A DNA stretch of 32,366 bases from contig DYSO01000014.1 of assembly GCA_020718225.1 (NCBI GenBank), positions 1 through 32,366 on the forward strand, in the 5' to 3' direction. Of this stretch, positions 17,272 through 25,415 are shown in pieces (the first letter of the stretch is position 1; every line of letters begins with the position of its first letter). The notes beneath the pieces were generated by a model. That model searched no databases. It saw only the letters and a list, made by a program, of their open reading frames with translations, and had not been told where the DNA came from. A program made the position numbers and the translations under genes. Source of the stretch: Draconibacterium orientale (lineage in GTDB: Bacteria; Bacteroidota; Bacteroidia; Bacteroidales; FEN-979).

Positions 17272-17287
17272 CCCTGAAATCTTTTTT

Positions 17288-20200
17288 ATGAACCCTACAG
17301 AATCCATTAAAATCATTCATGCTTCCGAAAATAACCTGAAGTCGGTCAACGTCACTTTCCCAAAAAATAAATTGATTGTTGTTACCGGGGTATCCGGTTC
17401 AGGGAAATCATCGCTGGTCTTCGATGTTTTATACCGTGAAGCTGAAAACCGCTATCTGGGCTCCTTATCGTCGCATGCACGACAGTTTTTAGGGAAAATG
17501 AAACGCCCGGATGTAGAAAATATTGAAGGATTGTCGGCATCCATTGCCGTGAAACAGATGTCGGGGACCGGAAATCAGCGGTCGACCGTTGGAACAATAA
17601 CCGGGATCTATGATTATCTGAGATTGCTGTTTGCACGTATTGGTAAAACCGATACTTCAGAAGTGGGAAAAACAACTTCACCGTCATTGACCGGAATTGA
17701 AAATCGCGCTGGTGAAGCTGTCCCTGAAAAATTCGACCGGGGATTGTTCTCTTTTAATGCTCCGGCCGGGGCTTGTCCTCATTGTAAAGGATTGGGGGTT
17801 GAAGATTCCATCGGACCGGAACTACTGATTGCCGATCCAGGAAAAACACTCCGGCAGGGGGCGCTTGCCATCACCACTCCCAATGGCTATATCATCTACT
17901 CGCAGGTCACCATGGAAGTACTTGACCAGGTTTGCCGGGCAGAAGGGTTTCATGTGGATATTCCCTGGAAAGAGTTAACGCCGGAACAACAACATATTGT
18001 GCTTTACGGAAGCAATAAAATTGAGATCCCATATGGTAAGCATCCTCTCGAATCGCGGATGCGCTGGAGCGGAATTACAGCCAAACCCAGGGAAATGGGT
18101 TATTATAAGGGTATTTTGCCGGTGATGGAAAATATTCTTCAACACGACCGGAATAAAAATATCCTGCGATTCGTCAGGACCACCAGTTGCCCGGTCTGTA
18201 ACGGGACACGTCTTAATAAAAAAGCACTCTCGGTGATGGTAAAGGGATATCATATTGCCTCCCTTTGTGCCCTTCCGGTCAATGAGTTACAGAATATAAC
18301 AGAAAAATGGAATTTCAACACCCATGAACAATCCATTGCCCGTCCCATCCTCCATAAAATTTCAGGTCACATCAACCTATTGGGAAAACTCGGATTACAA
18401 CACCTCTCCCTGAGCCGGGAAACCGGAACCCTTTCAGGCGGCGAACTTCAGCGATTGCGCCTCTCCTCGCAGGCCATGGCCGGACTGAGTGGATTGTTGT
18501 ACGTTTTTGATGAACCCTCCATCGGGCTTCATCCAATCCAAACCGAAGGCCTTATTGAAATTCTGAAAACCTTGCGTGATCAGGGGAATACAGTCGTTGT
18601 GGTGGAACATGACGAAGTGTTTATTCACCATGCCGATTGGCTTATTGATATCGGCCCGGGACCGGGAATTTATGGCGGGGAGTTGTTGATTAATTCAGCG
18701 GTTGAACACCTCTCCGGTCTTCCACCGGAAATCACGAAAAAAAGTAAAACGATTGAATTCCTTACCGGCGAACATCGGAACAATCTTCCTTATCTGAAAG
18801 ATCAGGGTAACGGATATATTGAAATGAAAGGGGTTTCGGAAAATAACTTGAAAAATATCGATGTCCGGTTCCTGCTTGAAACCATGAATGTTGTAACAGG
18901 CGTATCGGGTGCGGGCAAATCTACTTTGGTTAATCAGGTATTGGGAAATTTTCTGAGGAACAAAATCCAGGGTTTGCCCGAAAAACAGGGGAAGTTCTCA
19001 ACCATTACCGGATGGGAGGCCATTGGAAAGGTAATGAGTGTCGACCAAACACCGATCGGAAGGACTCCCCGGAGCAATCCCGCCACCTATACCGGTCTTT
19101 TTGACCGGATCCGCGACCTTTTTGCATCCCTCCCTGAAGCAAAAGCCATGGGATTTGATAAAAGCCGCTTTTCATTCAATACGGCCGGGGGGCGGTGTGA
19201 GGCTTGCCAGGGCGCCGGATACCAGCAAATTGGCATGCATTTTATGGGAAATGTCGAAATCGTTTGCGAAACCTGTAACGGGCAACGGTTCGACCAGGAG
19301 ACCCTCTCCATTCGTTACCGGGAAAAAAATATTTATGAAATTCTTGAAATGGATATCACTTCAGCATGCTCTTTTTTTGAAGGGAACCCCGGGATAAACC
19401 ATTATCTTGAAACGCTGAACATCCTGGGGCTGGGATACCTGACCCTGGGGCAGCGTTCCTCCACATTGAGCGGGGGTGAAGCCCAACGGATAAAACTGGC
19501 AACCGAACTTTCAAAACCCCGGTCGGCTCATACCCTCTACCTCCTGGATGAACCAACAACCGGGCTCCACCCATTTGATGTGAACGTGCTGCTGAAGGCC
19601 TTGAACCAATTGGTTGAAAATGGCCATACCATCATTATGATCGAACACGATCCGGCCATCATCAGGGCAGCCGGTCATGTTGTTGATTTGGGTCCCGGGA
19701 GTGGCAGGGATGGAGGAAACCTGATTTTTTCAGGGCCGCCGGAAGAAATGGTAAAATGTGACAATTCGGCGACCGGAAAAGCATTAAACGATTATCAGCG
19801 GTTGAATGTCGGACAACGAATGAAGAAGTTTTTCCCTTCGGAAGTGAATGGAAAGTCTCAGGATTCATTGGCCGGTATTCAGGGTTTCATCTCCCTCAAA
19901 GGTGTTAAAACCCACAATCTCAGAAATATTGATATTCAAATTCCCAAGAATAAGATTACCGTCTTTACGGGCGTCTCGGGAAGTGGGAAATCATCGCTTG
20001 CCTTCGATACCATTTTTGCCGAGGGACAAAACCGGTTTCTGGAAAGTTTTTCAACCTATTTTCGCTCCCGGGTTGGGATGGAGGAAAGGGCATTATTCGA
20101 CGAAATTACGGGTTTGACAGCAACCTTCGCTGTAAATCAGCAGATGACCGGGTCCAATCCCCGTTCAACTGTCGGCACCATGACCGGCATTTATGACCAT

Positions 20201-22258
20201 TACCGGCTACTCTTTTCCCGAACCGGAATCTGTGAACTCCCGGAGTCAGGCGCCAGACAAGTCTCACAGCAACCGCCCTCCTCCGGTCTCTTCTCTTTCA
20301 ACCATCAGCATGGCGCATGTAATTTATGTGACGGTCTGGGTTTCAGGATAACCTGCGATCCGTTGAAATTGATCACCCATCCGGAAGCGCCCCTTACAAA
20401 TGGGGCTATGGATGGGACAAAAACCGGAAAATTTTATGGCGATCGGCATGGTCAGTATATAGCCACATTAATGGCCGTGGGGGAAAAGCACGACATTGAC
20501 TTTTCCATACCCTGGGAGCAACTGGATGACAATGCAAAAAAAATAGCGTTAGAGGGAAGTGGTGAAGAACGATATCAGGTTAACTGGGGTTATAAAAGGG
20601 ACCAACGGACCGGAAGCCATCATTTTGAGGGGTACTGGCCGGGTTTTATGGCACTGGTCAATGAAGAATATCAACGGAAACATGCCGATCACAGGGGTGA
20701 AAGTATGATGGGGTTGATGAAATCGGAAAAGTGTCCCGGTTGTCATGGTTCACGATTGAAAAAGGAGGCGCTCCTCTGGACTGTTGGCGGGTTGAACATT
20801 GCCCGGCTTTCGGCCCTGCCGGTTTCAGCTGCAACCCTTTTCTTTCAGGAACTTTCGGGGACACTCCGGAAAACAAAGTTTGAAGCGGTCGCCGGGCCAT
20901 TGATCCACGATATCGTACAGAGGCTGGAAGCGCTATCCGGGTTGGGATTATCCTATCTTTCGATGGACCGTGTTTCGTCGACCCTGTCGGGGGGCGAAGC
21001 GCAACGCATTAAGTTAGCCGGACAATTGGGGTCAGGGCTTACGGGGCTTACCTATATTCTTGATGAACCCACCATCGGGCTTCATCCCCGGGATACAAAA
21101 AAGATGATGAAGATCGTCCGGTCGTTACAGGAAAAGGGAAATACCATACTTATTGTTGAGCACGACCAGGATGTGATCCTTGCTGCCGACCATGTTGTGG
21201 ATATGGGCCCGGGAGCGGGAAAACAGGGTGGGCTGATCCTGGCGCAGGGAACTCCCGGTGAAATAGCCAGGAACCCCGAATCGGTTACCGGTCCATGGCT
21301 TGGTAAAAATCAAGCGACCCGGCTGACCGAAAAAAGGAGACTCAACCCCGGATTGTCTATCAGGAAAGCTGTTGCCAACAACCTCAAGGGGTTTGACCTC
21401 GACATTCCGTCGGGAGGATTGATAGCCATTACCGGAGTCTCGGGCAGCGGAAAATCGACGCTTTTGTTTGAAATTATCATGGCTTCCTATGAAAACAAAC
21501 GTCCGACAGGATGCACCGCTATCGAAGGATTCCATCGGTTCCATAAAGTTGTGGCGCTCTATCCGCGGTCGGGATTTTCAACGCCTGCAGGGACGCCGGC
21601 TACCTTTACCGGCATTTTTGACCAGGTCAGGGGCCTGATGGCCCAGACACCGGAAGCACGGCAATTTCAGTTTGGGAAAAACCATTTTTCATATCTCAAT
21701 AAAGAAGGGCGGTGCCCCACCTGCCAGGGGATGGGAAAAATCAATATCCCCATGGATTTTCTGGCCGATGTCAGCCTGGAGTGTGAAACATGTCACGGCA
21801 CACGCTATCGCGAAGAAATTCGCCGGTGTAAATACCGAAACCATTCTGTTGACGAAGTTCTTCAGATGACCTTTTCTGAGGCCAGGTCGTTTTTTAACGA
21901 TCACAAAACCCTGGCTTCCATGTTGGCTTTGGTTGAAAAAGTCGGATTGGGGTACCTTCAGCTGGGGCAGTCTCTCGATACCCTTTCAGGGGGTGAATCG
22001 CAACGTCTTACACTCACTGCCGAACTGATAAAACCCGCCAAAGGGCCAACACTGTATCTTTTTGAAGAACCCTCAACCGGTCTTCATTTTGCGGATATTC
22101 AATATTTACTAAAACTTTTTCATCAATTGGCCGACCAGGGCAATACCCTTTTGATCATTGAACATGAAAAGAATATTATTTCAAATGCCGATTGGATCGT
22201 AGAACTTGGGCCTGAAGGGGGTGACCGGGGGGGGTATCTTATAAAGGAAAGTCAATGA
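17288..22258 (+). CDS. Double-length UvrA-family ATPase (two UvrA units in one chain, no UvrB-binding domain)
   Basis: The 1656-aa protein is about 1.75 times the length of normal UvrA (about 940 aa). It contains four ABC halves arranged as two complete UvrA units. Walker A motifs begin near 35, 539, 896 and 1383. LSGGE signatures lie near 381, 727, 1233 and 1565, each followed by Walker B (FDEPS, LDEPT, LDEPT, FEEPS). Zinc-type CxxC pairs occur near 163/301, 637/660, 1011/1149 and 1476/1499. In canonical UvrA a UvrB-binding region of over 100 residues separates LLFARxG from FSFN. Here only about 35 (unit 1) and 25 residues (unit 2) remain, as in UvrA2-type paralogs. The fourth half has diverged: Walker B Asp is Glu, and the IGRTPRSNPATY segment kept in half 2 is altered. 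It probably binds damaged or drug-bound DNA independently of UvrB, possibly as a self-protection protein. The start is set by a promoter at 17241. It overlaps the convergent DedA gene by 7 nt. Confidence 0.93.
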   Translation: MNPTESIKIIHASENNLKSVNVTFPKNKLIVVTGVSGSGKSSLVFDVLYREAENRYLGSLSSHARQFLGKMKRPDVENIEGLSASIAVKQMSGTGNQRSTVGTITGIYDYLRLLFARIGKTDTSEVGKTTSPSLTGIENRAGEAVPEKFDRGLFSFNAPAGACPHCKGLGVEDSIGPELLIADPGKTLRQGALAITTPNGYIIYSQVTMEVLDQVCRAEGFHVDIPWKELTPEQQHIVLYGSNKIEIPYGKHPLESRMRWSGITAKPREMGYYKGILPVMENILQHDRNKNILRFVRTTSCPVCNGTRLNKKALSVMVKGYHIASLCALPVNELQNITEKWNFNTHEQSIARPILHKISGHINLLGKLGLQHLSLSRETGTLSGGELQRLRLSSQAMAGLSGLLYVFDEPSIGLHPIQTEGLIEILKTLRDQGNTVVVVEHDEVFIHHADWLIDIGPGPGIYGGELLINSAVEHLSGLPPEITKKSKTIEFLTGEHRNNLPYLKDQGNGYIEMKGVSENNLKNIDVRFLLETMNVVTGVSGAGKSTLVNQVLGNFLRNKIQGLPEKQGKFSTITGWEAIGKVMSVDQTPIGRTPRSNPATYTGLFDRIRDLFASLPEAKAMGFDKSRFSFNTAGGRCEACQGAGYQQIGMHFMGNVEIVCETCNGQRFDQETLSIRYREKNIYEILEMDITSACSFFEGNPGINHYLETLNILGLGYLTLGQRSSTLSGGEAQRIKLATELSKPRSAHTLYLLDEPTTGLHPFDVNVLLKALNQLVENGHTIIMIEHDPAIIRAAGHVVDLGPGSGRDGGNLIFSGPPEEMVKCDNSATGKALNDYQRLNVGQRMKKFFPSEVNGKSQDSLAGIQGFISLKGVKTHNLRNIDIQIPKNKITVFTGVSGSGKSSLAFDTIFAEGQNRFLESFSTYFRSRVGMEERALFDEITGLTATFAVNQQMTGSNPRSTVGTMTGIYDHYRLLFSRTGICELPESGARQVSQQPPSSGLFSFNHQHGACNLCDGLGFRITCDPLKLITHPEAPLTNGAMDGTKTGKFYGDRHGQYIATLMAVGEKHDIDFSIPWEQLDDNAKKIALEGSGEERYQVNWGYKRDQRTGSHHFEGYWPGFMALVNEEYQRKHADHRGESMMGLMKSEKCPGCHGSRLKKEALLWTVGGLNIARLSALPVSAATLFFQELSGTLRKTKFEAVAGPLIHDIVQRLEALSGLGLSYLSMDRVSSTLSGGEAQRIKLAGQLGSGLTGLTYILDEPTIGLHPRDTKKMMKIVRSLQEKGNTILIVEHDQDVILAADHVVDMGPGAGKQGGLILAQGTPGEIARNPESVTGPWLGKNQATRLTEKRRLNPGLSIRKAVANNLKGFDLDIPSGGLIAITGVSGSGKSTLLFEIIMASYENKRPTGCTAIEGFHRFHKVVALYPRSGFSTPAGTPATFTGIFDQVRGLMAQTPEARQFQFGKNHFSYLNKEGRCPTCQGMGKINIPMDFLADVSLECETCHGTRYREEIRRCKYRNHSVDEVLQMTFSEARSFFNDHKTLASMLALVEKVGLGYLQLGQSLDTLSGGESQRLTLTAELIKPAKGPTLYLFEEPSTGLHFADIQYLLKLFHQLADQGNTLLIIEHEKNIISNADWIVELGPEGGDRGGYLIKESQ

Positions 22259-22896
22259 TCGTTCCGGGGAGCCTTTTTTTTTCTCATCCGGATGATGCCA
22301 CGTATCAGGATCGTCATGGTAATCAAGGTGATTCCCAGGATAATATATTCAATATGATCAAGGGATGCCGGGTATCTCTTTCCGATCCCATACCCGATCG
22401 GGATCAGGGTTCCCGACCATAAAACCGCGCCGGTTATATTATATATGTTGAATTTCCAGAAATTCATATCGATGGCACCGGCCAGAATGGGCACAAAAGT
22501 CCGGACAACGGGAAGAAAACGTCCGCCGATCAAAGCAATGCCTCCATATTTTTTGTAATAGGTGTGCGATTTTTCCAGGTGTTCCTGTTTGAAAAAGAAG
22601 GAGTCTTTTTTAAGAAAAAGCCGTTGTCCAAAAAATCGCCCGGTTGCAAAACCGGTCATATTACCAACAATGGCAGCCAGGGCAACACCGGGAACAAGCA
22701 GGTACAGGGGTACCGCAAGATCTTGTGTCCCACACAACAAACCGGCAGTGAACAGCAGGGCATCCCCGGGGAAAATAAATCCAAAAAACAACCCTGTCTC
22801 TGCAAAGATTACAACCAGAAGCAAGACCATTCCCCCATAGTGAATGAGCTTCTCGGAGTTTAACAGAATTTCAAAAAATGTTTGCAGATTTTCCAT
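22252..22896 (-). CDS. DedA family membrane protein
   Basis: From the ATG at 22896 the protein is 214 aa. It shows the DedA (SNARE-associated) pattern: ETGLFFGFIFPGDALLFTAG near 30-50, then GRFLPVVRTFVPILAGAIDM (about 135-155) and NITGAVLWSG. Several hydrophobic segments place it in the inner membrane. Some DedA proteins are now known to flip undecaprenyl phosphate or other lipids; which one this carries is not determinable. A TTG reading start at 22905 is rejected because it overlaps a -7 box at 22903-22910. The tail is basic (RMRKKKAPRNDH). The stop lies inside the end of the convergent uvrA-family gene (7-nt overlap). Confidence 0.92.
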   Translation of the reverse strand: MENLQTFFEILLNSEKLIHYGGMVLLLVVIFAETGLFFGFIFPGDALLFTAGLLCGTQDLAVPLYLLVPGVALAAIVGNMTGFATGRFFGQRLFLKKDSFFFKQEHLEKSHTYYKKYGGIALIGGRFLPVVRTFVPILAGAIDMNFWKFNIYNITGAVLWSGTLIPIGYGIGKRYPASLDHIEYIILGITLITMTILIRGIIRMRKKKAPRNDH

Positions 22897-22902
22897 GGGA
22901 AT

Positions 22903-22910
22903 CAAACATA
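22903..22910 (-). promoter_or_regulatory. -7 box just upstream of the DedA gene
   Basis: The minus strand reads TATGTTTG, a perfect TAnnTTTG, with only 6 nt between box and ATG. If used, transcription would start at or next to the start codon, giving an almost leaderless mRNA. No -33 match is seen at 19-20 nt. Confidence 0.4.
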
Positions 22911-23026
22911 CAGGATAGAAAATAACGCAGGTTTTTCCGGTATGTTGTTCTGATACACCTCTGCTGTTGCCACGGTCCGGTTGATTGGGGGGCTGGTTTT
23001 AAATACCTTTTGCGTGACTGGGCCTT

Positions 23027-23248
23027 CTATTTTTTAGAGATTTCATTGTACAACCGGGTTATTTCAATCTTATATCTGGCAGGAGCTTCAATATAACCCC
23101 AGCCAAATTCCATCTCCATAATTCCTCCCAGGGCGGTATCTTCAGAAATCACAATACCATACGGGATCTCCCGGTCGTTCAGTACCTCTGCAAGCAGATT
23201 GGCCTCATATTCATTGTTTAAAACCAGAATTTTTTCAAAAGTTTCCAT
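23027..23248 (-). CDS. Small DUF2007-like protein
   Basis: This is a 73-aa soluble protein. The pattern FEKILVLNNEYEANLLAEVL followed by NDREIPYGIV resembles the DUF2007 (putative signal-transducing) family, in which a short beta-alpha-beta unit precedes an insertion. No catalytic residues are recognised. It has its own promoter-like sequence and is flanked by two membrane-protein genes on the same strand. Function is unknown and the family match is moderate. Confidence 0.75.
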   Translation of the reverse strand: METFEKILVLNNEYEANLLAEVLNDREIPYGIVISEDTALGGIMEMEFGWGYIEAPARYKIEITRLYNEISKK

Positions 23249-23265
23249 AGCGGTCGATTTTTGCT

Positions 23266-23295
23266 CTAAGATACGATTTTCTTTGTAAAAAACAA
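23266..23295 (-). promoter_or_regulatory. Promoter (TTG - 19 nt - TATCTTAG) for the DUF2007-like gene
   Basis: On the minus strand TTG (23295-23293) and TATCTTAG (23273-23266, 7 of 8 matches allowing for the two free positions) are spaced by 19 nt. The box ends 17 nt before the ATG at 23248. Confidence 0.45.
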
Positions 23296-23901
23296 TCAGG
23301 ATTTTACCGTTTTCTGAAATGGGTTCAGGATGGAAAATATGGATTTGTTTTTCCGGTCAAAATAACCGCCACTTACTGTTTTTACCTCGTCAATTGTATA
23401 AAAGGCCGCAGGGTTGAACTCCTTGATGATATCGATGATATGGGGGGCTTCCTTACGGCGGACCGTTGTGAAAAACATCTTGGTCGGGCCCATAAACCCG
23501 TCCACTTCTACCACTGTAACCCCGTAATTGAGCTGACGCAAACGATGAATCAGGGCGGTGGTATCTTTCTTTGGAATGACACGGATGATTACTGTCCCGA
23601 TCGAAAGTTTTTCTTCTAAAATGATCCCGAAATAATTACCAGCTGCATATCCTCCTGCAAAAGCCAGGTAACAATAAATATTATCGAGATGCTTCATAAT
23701 TTGCCCGATGGCAAGCAACCAGATGAACGATTCGAAAAAGGCAAAAACCGGAGCCAGCTTCTTCATCCCTTTGGCTGCAAAGATCAATCGTATGGTTCCG
23801 ATGGACTGATCCACGATACGGAATAAAAAAATCAGCAATGGCAGGACGACAAACATGAACGTTTCATTGTCGAAAAATCTGGCGAAATAATCAAGATCCA
23901 T
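23296..23901 (-). CDS. UPF0316 (DUF5698/DUF2179) membrane protein
   Basis: This 201-aa protein has three N-terminal hydrophobic segments (about 14-33, 47-66, 76-95). The first contains FRIVDQSIGTIRLIFAAKG and the second FFESFIWLLAIGQIMKHLDN, both hallmarks of UPF0316. A cytosolic DUF2179-type domain follows (about 100-180), with GVTVVEVDGFMGPTKMFFTTVRRKE. The biochemical role of the family is not established; DUF2179 domains also terminate YitT-type membrane proteins. It is transcribed alone downstream of a terminator at 23926-23967. Confidence 0.9.
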   Translation of the reverse strand: MDLDYFARFFDNETFMFVVLPLLIFLFRIVDQSIGTIRLIFAAKGMKKLAPVFAFFESFIWLLAIGQIMKHLDNIYCYLAFAGGYAAGNYFGIILEEKLSIGTVIIRVIPKKDTTALIHRLRQLNYGVTVVEVDGFMGPTKMFFTTVRRKEAPHIIDIIKEFNPAAFYTIDEVKTVSGGYFDRKNKSIFSILNPFQKTVKS

Positions 23902-23925
23902 GGTATTTTGTTTTTACATTCGATA

Positions 23926-23967
23926 AAAAAAGGACTGTAAAAGTACAAATTCATACTTTTACAATCC
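23926..23967 (-). terminator. Intrinsic terminator after the small membrane protein gene
   Basis: On the minus strand GGATTGTAAAAGTA pairs with TACTTTTACAGTCC across an 8-nt loop, with one mismatch, and is followed directly by a run of seven T. It lies about 35 nt past the stop at 24002 and fits a rho-independent terminator, though the stem is AT-rich. Confidence 0.65.
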
Positions 23968-24001
23968 CTGGCAGTTTTTCCCGATCCCCGGTTAACCCGG
24001 A

Positions 24002-24358
24002 TTATCTTTTTTTACTGTTGACAATAAAAAAATAGATCAGAAAACCGATGGCGATAAACACAAGTTCGATCCCGAACGGCATAACCGATTCATAGTTTTT
24101 CACCCATTTAAAAGTATCGCCCCAGCTTAAAAGCTCAATGATGATCATTCCGGTCCCGGCCATCAGGGCAACCAGTCCCCATTTTAAAGTCGGGTAACGG
24201 TTTTCTTCCTGGTTCTGTTTTATGGGTTCCAGAATCCCGGCATGGTCAAGATGCCCGGCTTTAATGATTTTCCGTTTTAATAAAAAATCGGTAAATATTT
24301 TAATCAATTGGTAGATCCCGAAGAACACCACCGCGGTTATTAAAACTTCTTCTGTCAT
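24002..24358 (-). CDS. Small membrane protein, possibly DUF6249-like
   Basis: This 118-aa protein has three hydrophobic segments (about 5-25, 60-80 and 93-113), a polar cytosolic-looking loop (28-55) and a basic C-terminus NSKKR. The layout resembles DUF6249 membrane proteins that accompany ECF sigma genes in Bacteroidetes; this match is by overall look only. It is divergent from the ECF sigma gene at 24452, sharing a 94-nt intergenic region that contains a large dyad, so the two may be co-regulated. No function can be assigned. Confidence 0.72.
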   Translation of the reverse strand: MTEEVLITAVVFFGIYQLIKIFTDFLLKRKIIKAGHLDHAGILEPIKQNQEENRYPTLKWGLVALMAGTGMIIIELLSWGDTFKWVKNYESVMPFGIELVFIAIGFLIYFFIVNSKKR

Positions 24359-24388
24359 GGCTTTTGTTTTTTAATGTTAATTTTGATA

Positions 24389-24444
24389 ATTAGTCGAAGG
24401 CGCTGAAAAAAAGTTGCAACTTTTTTCATTTAGGTGCGACTAAT
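24389..24444. promoter_or_regulatory. 56-bp dyad in the divergent sigma factor / membrane protein promoter region
   Basis: ATTAGTCG (24389-24396) and CGACTAAT (24437-24444) are perfect inverted arms, and a second exact palindrome, AAAAAAGTTGCAACTTTTTT (24407-24426), sits between them. Both share exactly the same centre (24416.5). The 10-nt stretches between inner and outer arms are essentially unpaired. The shared centre suggests one structure, either a two-level operator for a dimeric regulator or a cruciform/hairpin. It covers the GTG at 24434 that would otherwise extend the sigma gene. Confidence 0.7.
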
Positions 24445-24451
24445 AAACCAG

Positions 24452-25027
24452 ATGAACGATGTTGACCTGATAGCACAGATCCGCTGCGGAAATAAGAATG
24501 CATGCAGGATTTTAGTTGAAAACAATAAAAACCTGGTGTGGCATATGGTTCTGCGGATGGTAAACCAACCGGAAGATGCCGAGGATATTTGTCAGGATAT
24601 TTTTCTGAGCGTTTTCAGGAACATCGGGAATTTCAGGGGCGATTCGAAGCTTTCGTCCTGGATTGGTTCCATTGCGTATCATGTGTGCATTGATTTTCTG
24701 AGAAAAAAGGGAAAAGAAAAAATGATATTTTCCGGAAATCCTGTTGTTGATGACAAAAAGGGTTCGCCTGTAAACATGACGGCAGAAAACATAGACCGTT
24801 CCCGTTTAAAAGCCGTGGTTCATGATCTTATTGATCGGTTGCCGGTATCCTATCGAACGGTGATTACATTGTATCACCTTGAAGATTGTTCCTACAGGGA
24901 AATTGCAGCTATCACGGGAATGCCCGAAGGAACGGTAAAAAGTTATATCAGCCGGGCCCGGGAAATGATCCGGGAACAGGTGGTAAGATTGATACCGGAT
25001 ATTCGGCCGGTTCTCTTTGAAATTTAA
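24452..25027 (+). CDS. ECF-type RNA polymerase sigma factor
   Basis: From the ATG at 24452 the protein is 191 aa. Region 2 (about 15-90) shows NNKNLVWHMVLRMV, DAEDICQDIFLSVFRNIGNF and SSWIGSIAYHVCIDFLRKK, the core-binding and -10-recognition segments. Region 4 (about 130-180) has LPVSYRTVITLYHLEDCSYREIAAITGMPEGTVKSYISRAR, a clear sigma-70 HTH. The linker is short, as in ECF factors. I rejected a GTG at 24434 because it lies in the dyad arm. The membrane protein gene 14 nt downstream is a good anti-sigma candidate. The dyad immediately upstream may be autoregulatory. Confidence 0.95.
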   Translation: MNDVDLIAQIRCGNKNACRILVENNKNLVWHMVLRMVNQPEDAEDICQDIFLSVFRNIGNFRGDSKLSSWIGSIAYHVCIDFLRKKGKEKMIFSGNPVVDDKKGSPVNMTAENIDRSRLKAVVHDLIDRLPVSYRTVITLYHLEDCSYREIAAITGMPEGTVKSYISRAREMIREQVVRLIPDIRPVLFEI

Positions 25028-25041
25028 ATTATCTTTGTGCC

Positions 25042-25401
25042 ATGGAAAAAAATCTAAACGCTGAGCTGGATGCCCTGATAGAAGAAGCGCTGTGTCAACC
25101 GCCGGAAATTTCGGTCCCCGACGGCTTTACCGACAGGATGATTGCTTCGGTGGCCAGGCATTTTATCTGGAAAGAAACACTGAGGGATTTTCTGTACAAA
25201 TGTTTGATTGCCCTGGGCGCACTGGCGGTTTTCAGCATCATCTTTTTCTTCGTTGCCATTCAATCGCCGGATATACTGGTTGCAACTTTCAAAGAACAAT
25301 GGAAATTTGTTGTTTTTGCAGCTTCCATTGGGTTTTTTGTCCTTTTCACCGATCAGGTCCTCCTCAGGTACCTGTTCAGGAATTCAAGGTCGTTTGCGTG
25401 A
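25042..25401 (+). CDS. Small two-TM protein, candidate anti-sigma partner
   Basis: This 119-aa protein has a cytosolic-looking N-terminus (1-45, LDALIEEALCQPPEISVPDGFTDRM) and two hydrophobic segments (about 52-73 and 88-108). The acidic N-terminal region followed by PDGFTDRMIASV resembles the amphipathic start of small anti-sigma-type proteins in Bacteroidetes, but there is no zinc HxxxCxxC motif. Position 14 nt behind the ECF sigma gene argues for an operon and a partner role. A TATCTTTG sequence at 25030-25037 ends 4 nt before the ATG and could be a coincidental -7 box. Function is inferred from context only. Confidence 0.75.
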   Translation: MEKNLNAELDALIEEALCQPPEISVPDGFTDRMIASVARHFIWKETLRDFLYKCLIALGALAVFSIIFFFVAIQSPDILVATFKEQWKFVVFAASIGFFVLFTDQVLLRYLFRNSRSFA

Positions 25402-25415
25402 ACCCTTATTCCCCT

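Noticed and set aside
24434-24451. GTG start extending the ECF sigma factor
   Set aside because: It sits inside the right arm of the dyad, and the ATG at 24452 begins the normal region-2 sequence.
25030-25037. Promoter box in front of the two-TM protein
   Set aside because: TATCTTTG matches the -7 consensus but lies 4 nt before the ATG, has no -33 partner, and the gene follows the sigma gene by 14 nt, so an operon is more likely.
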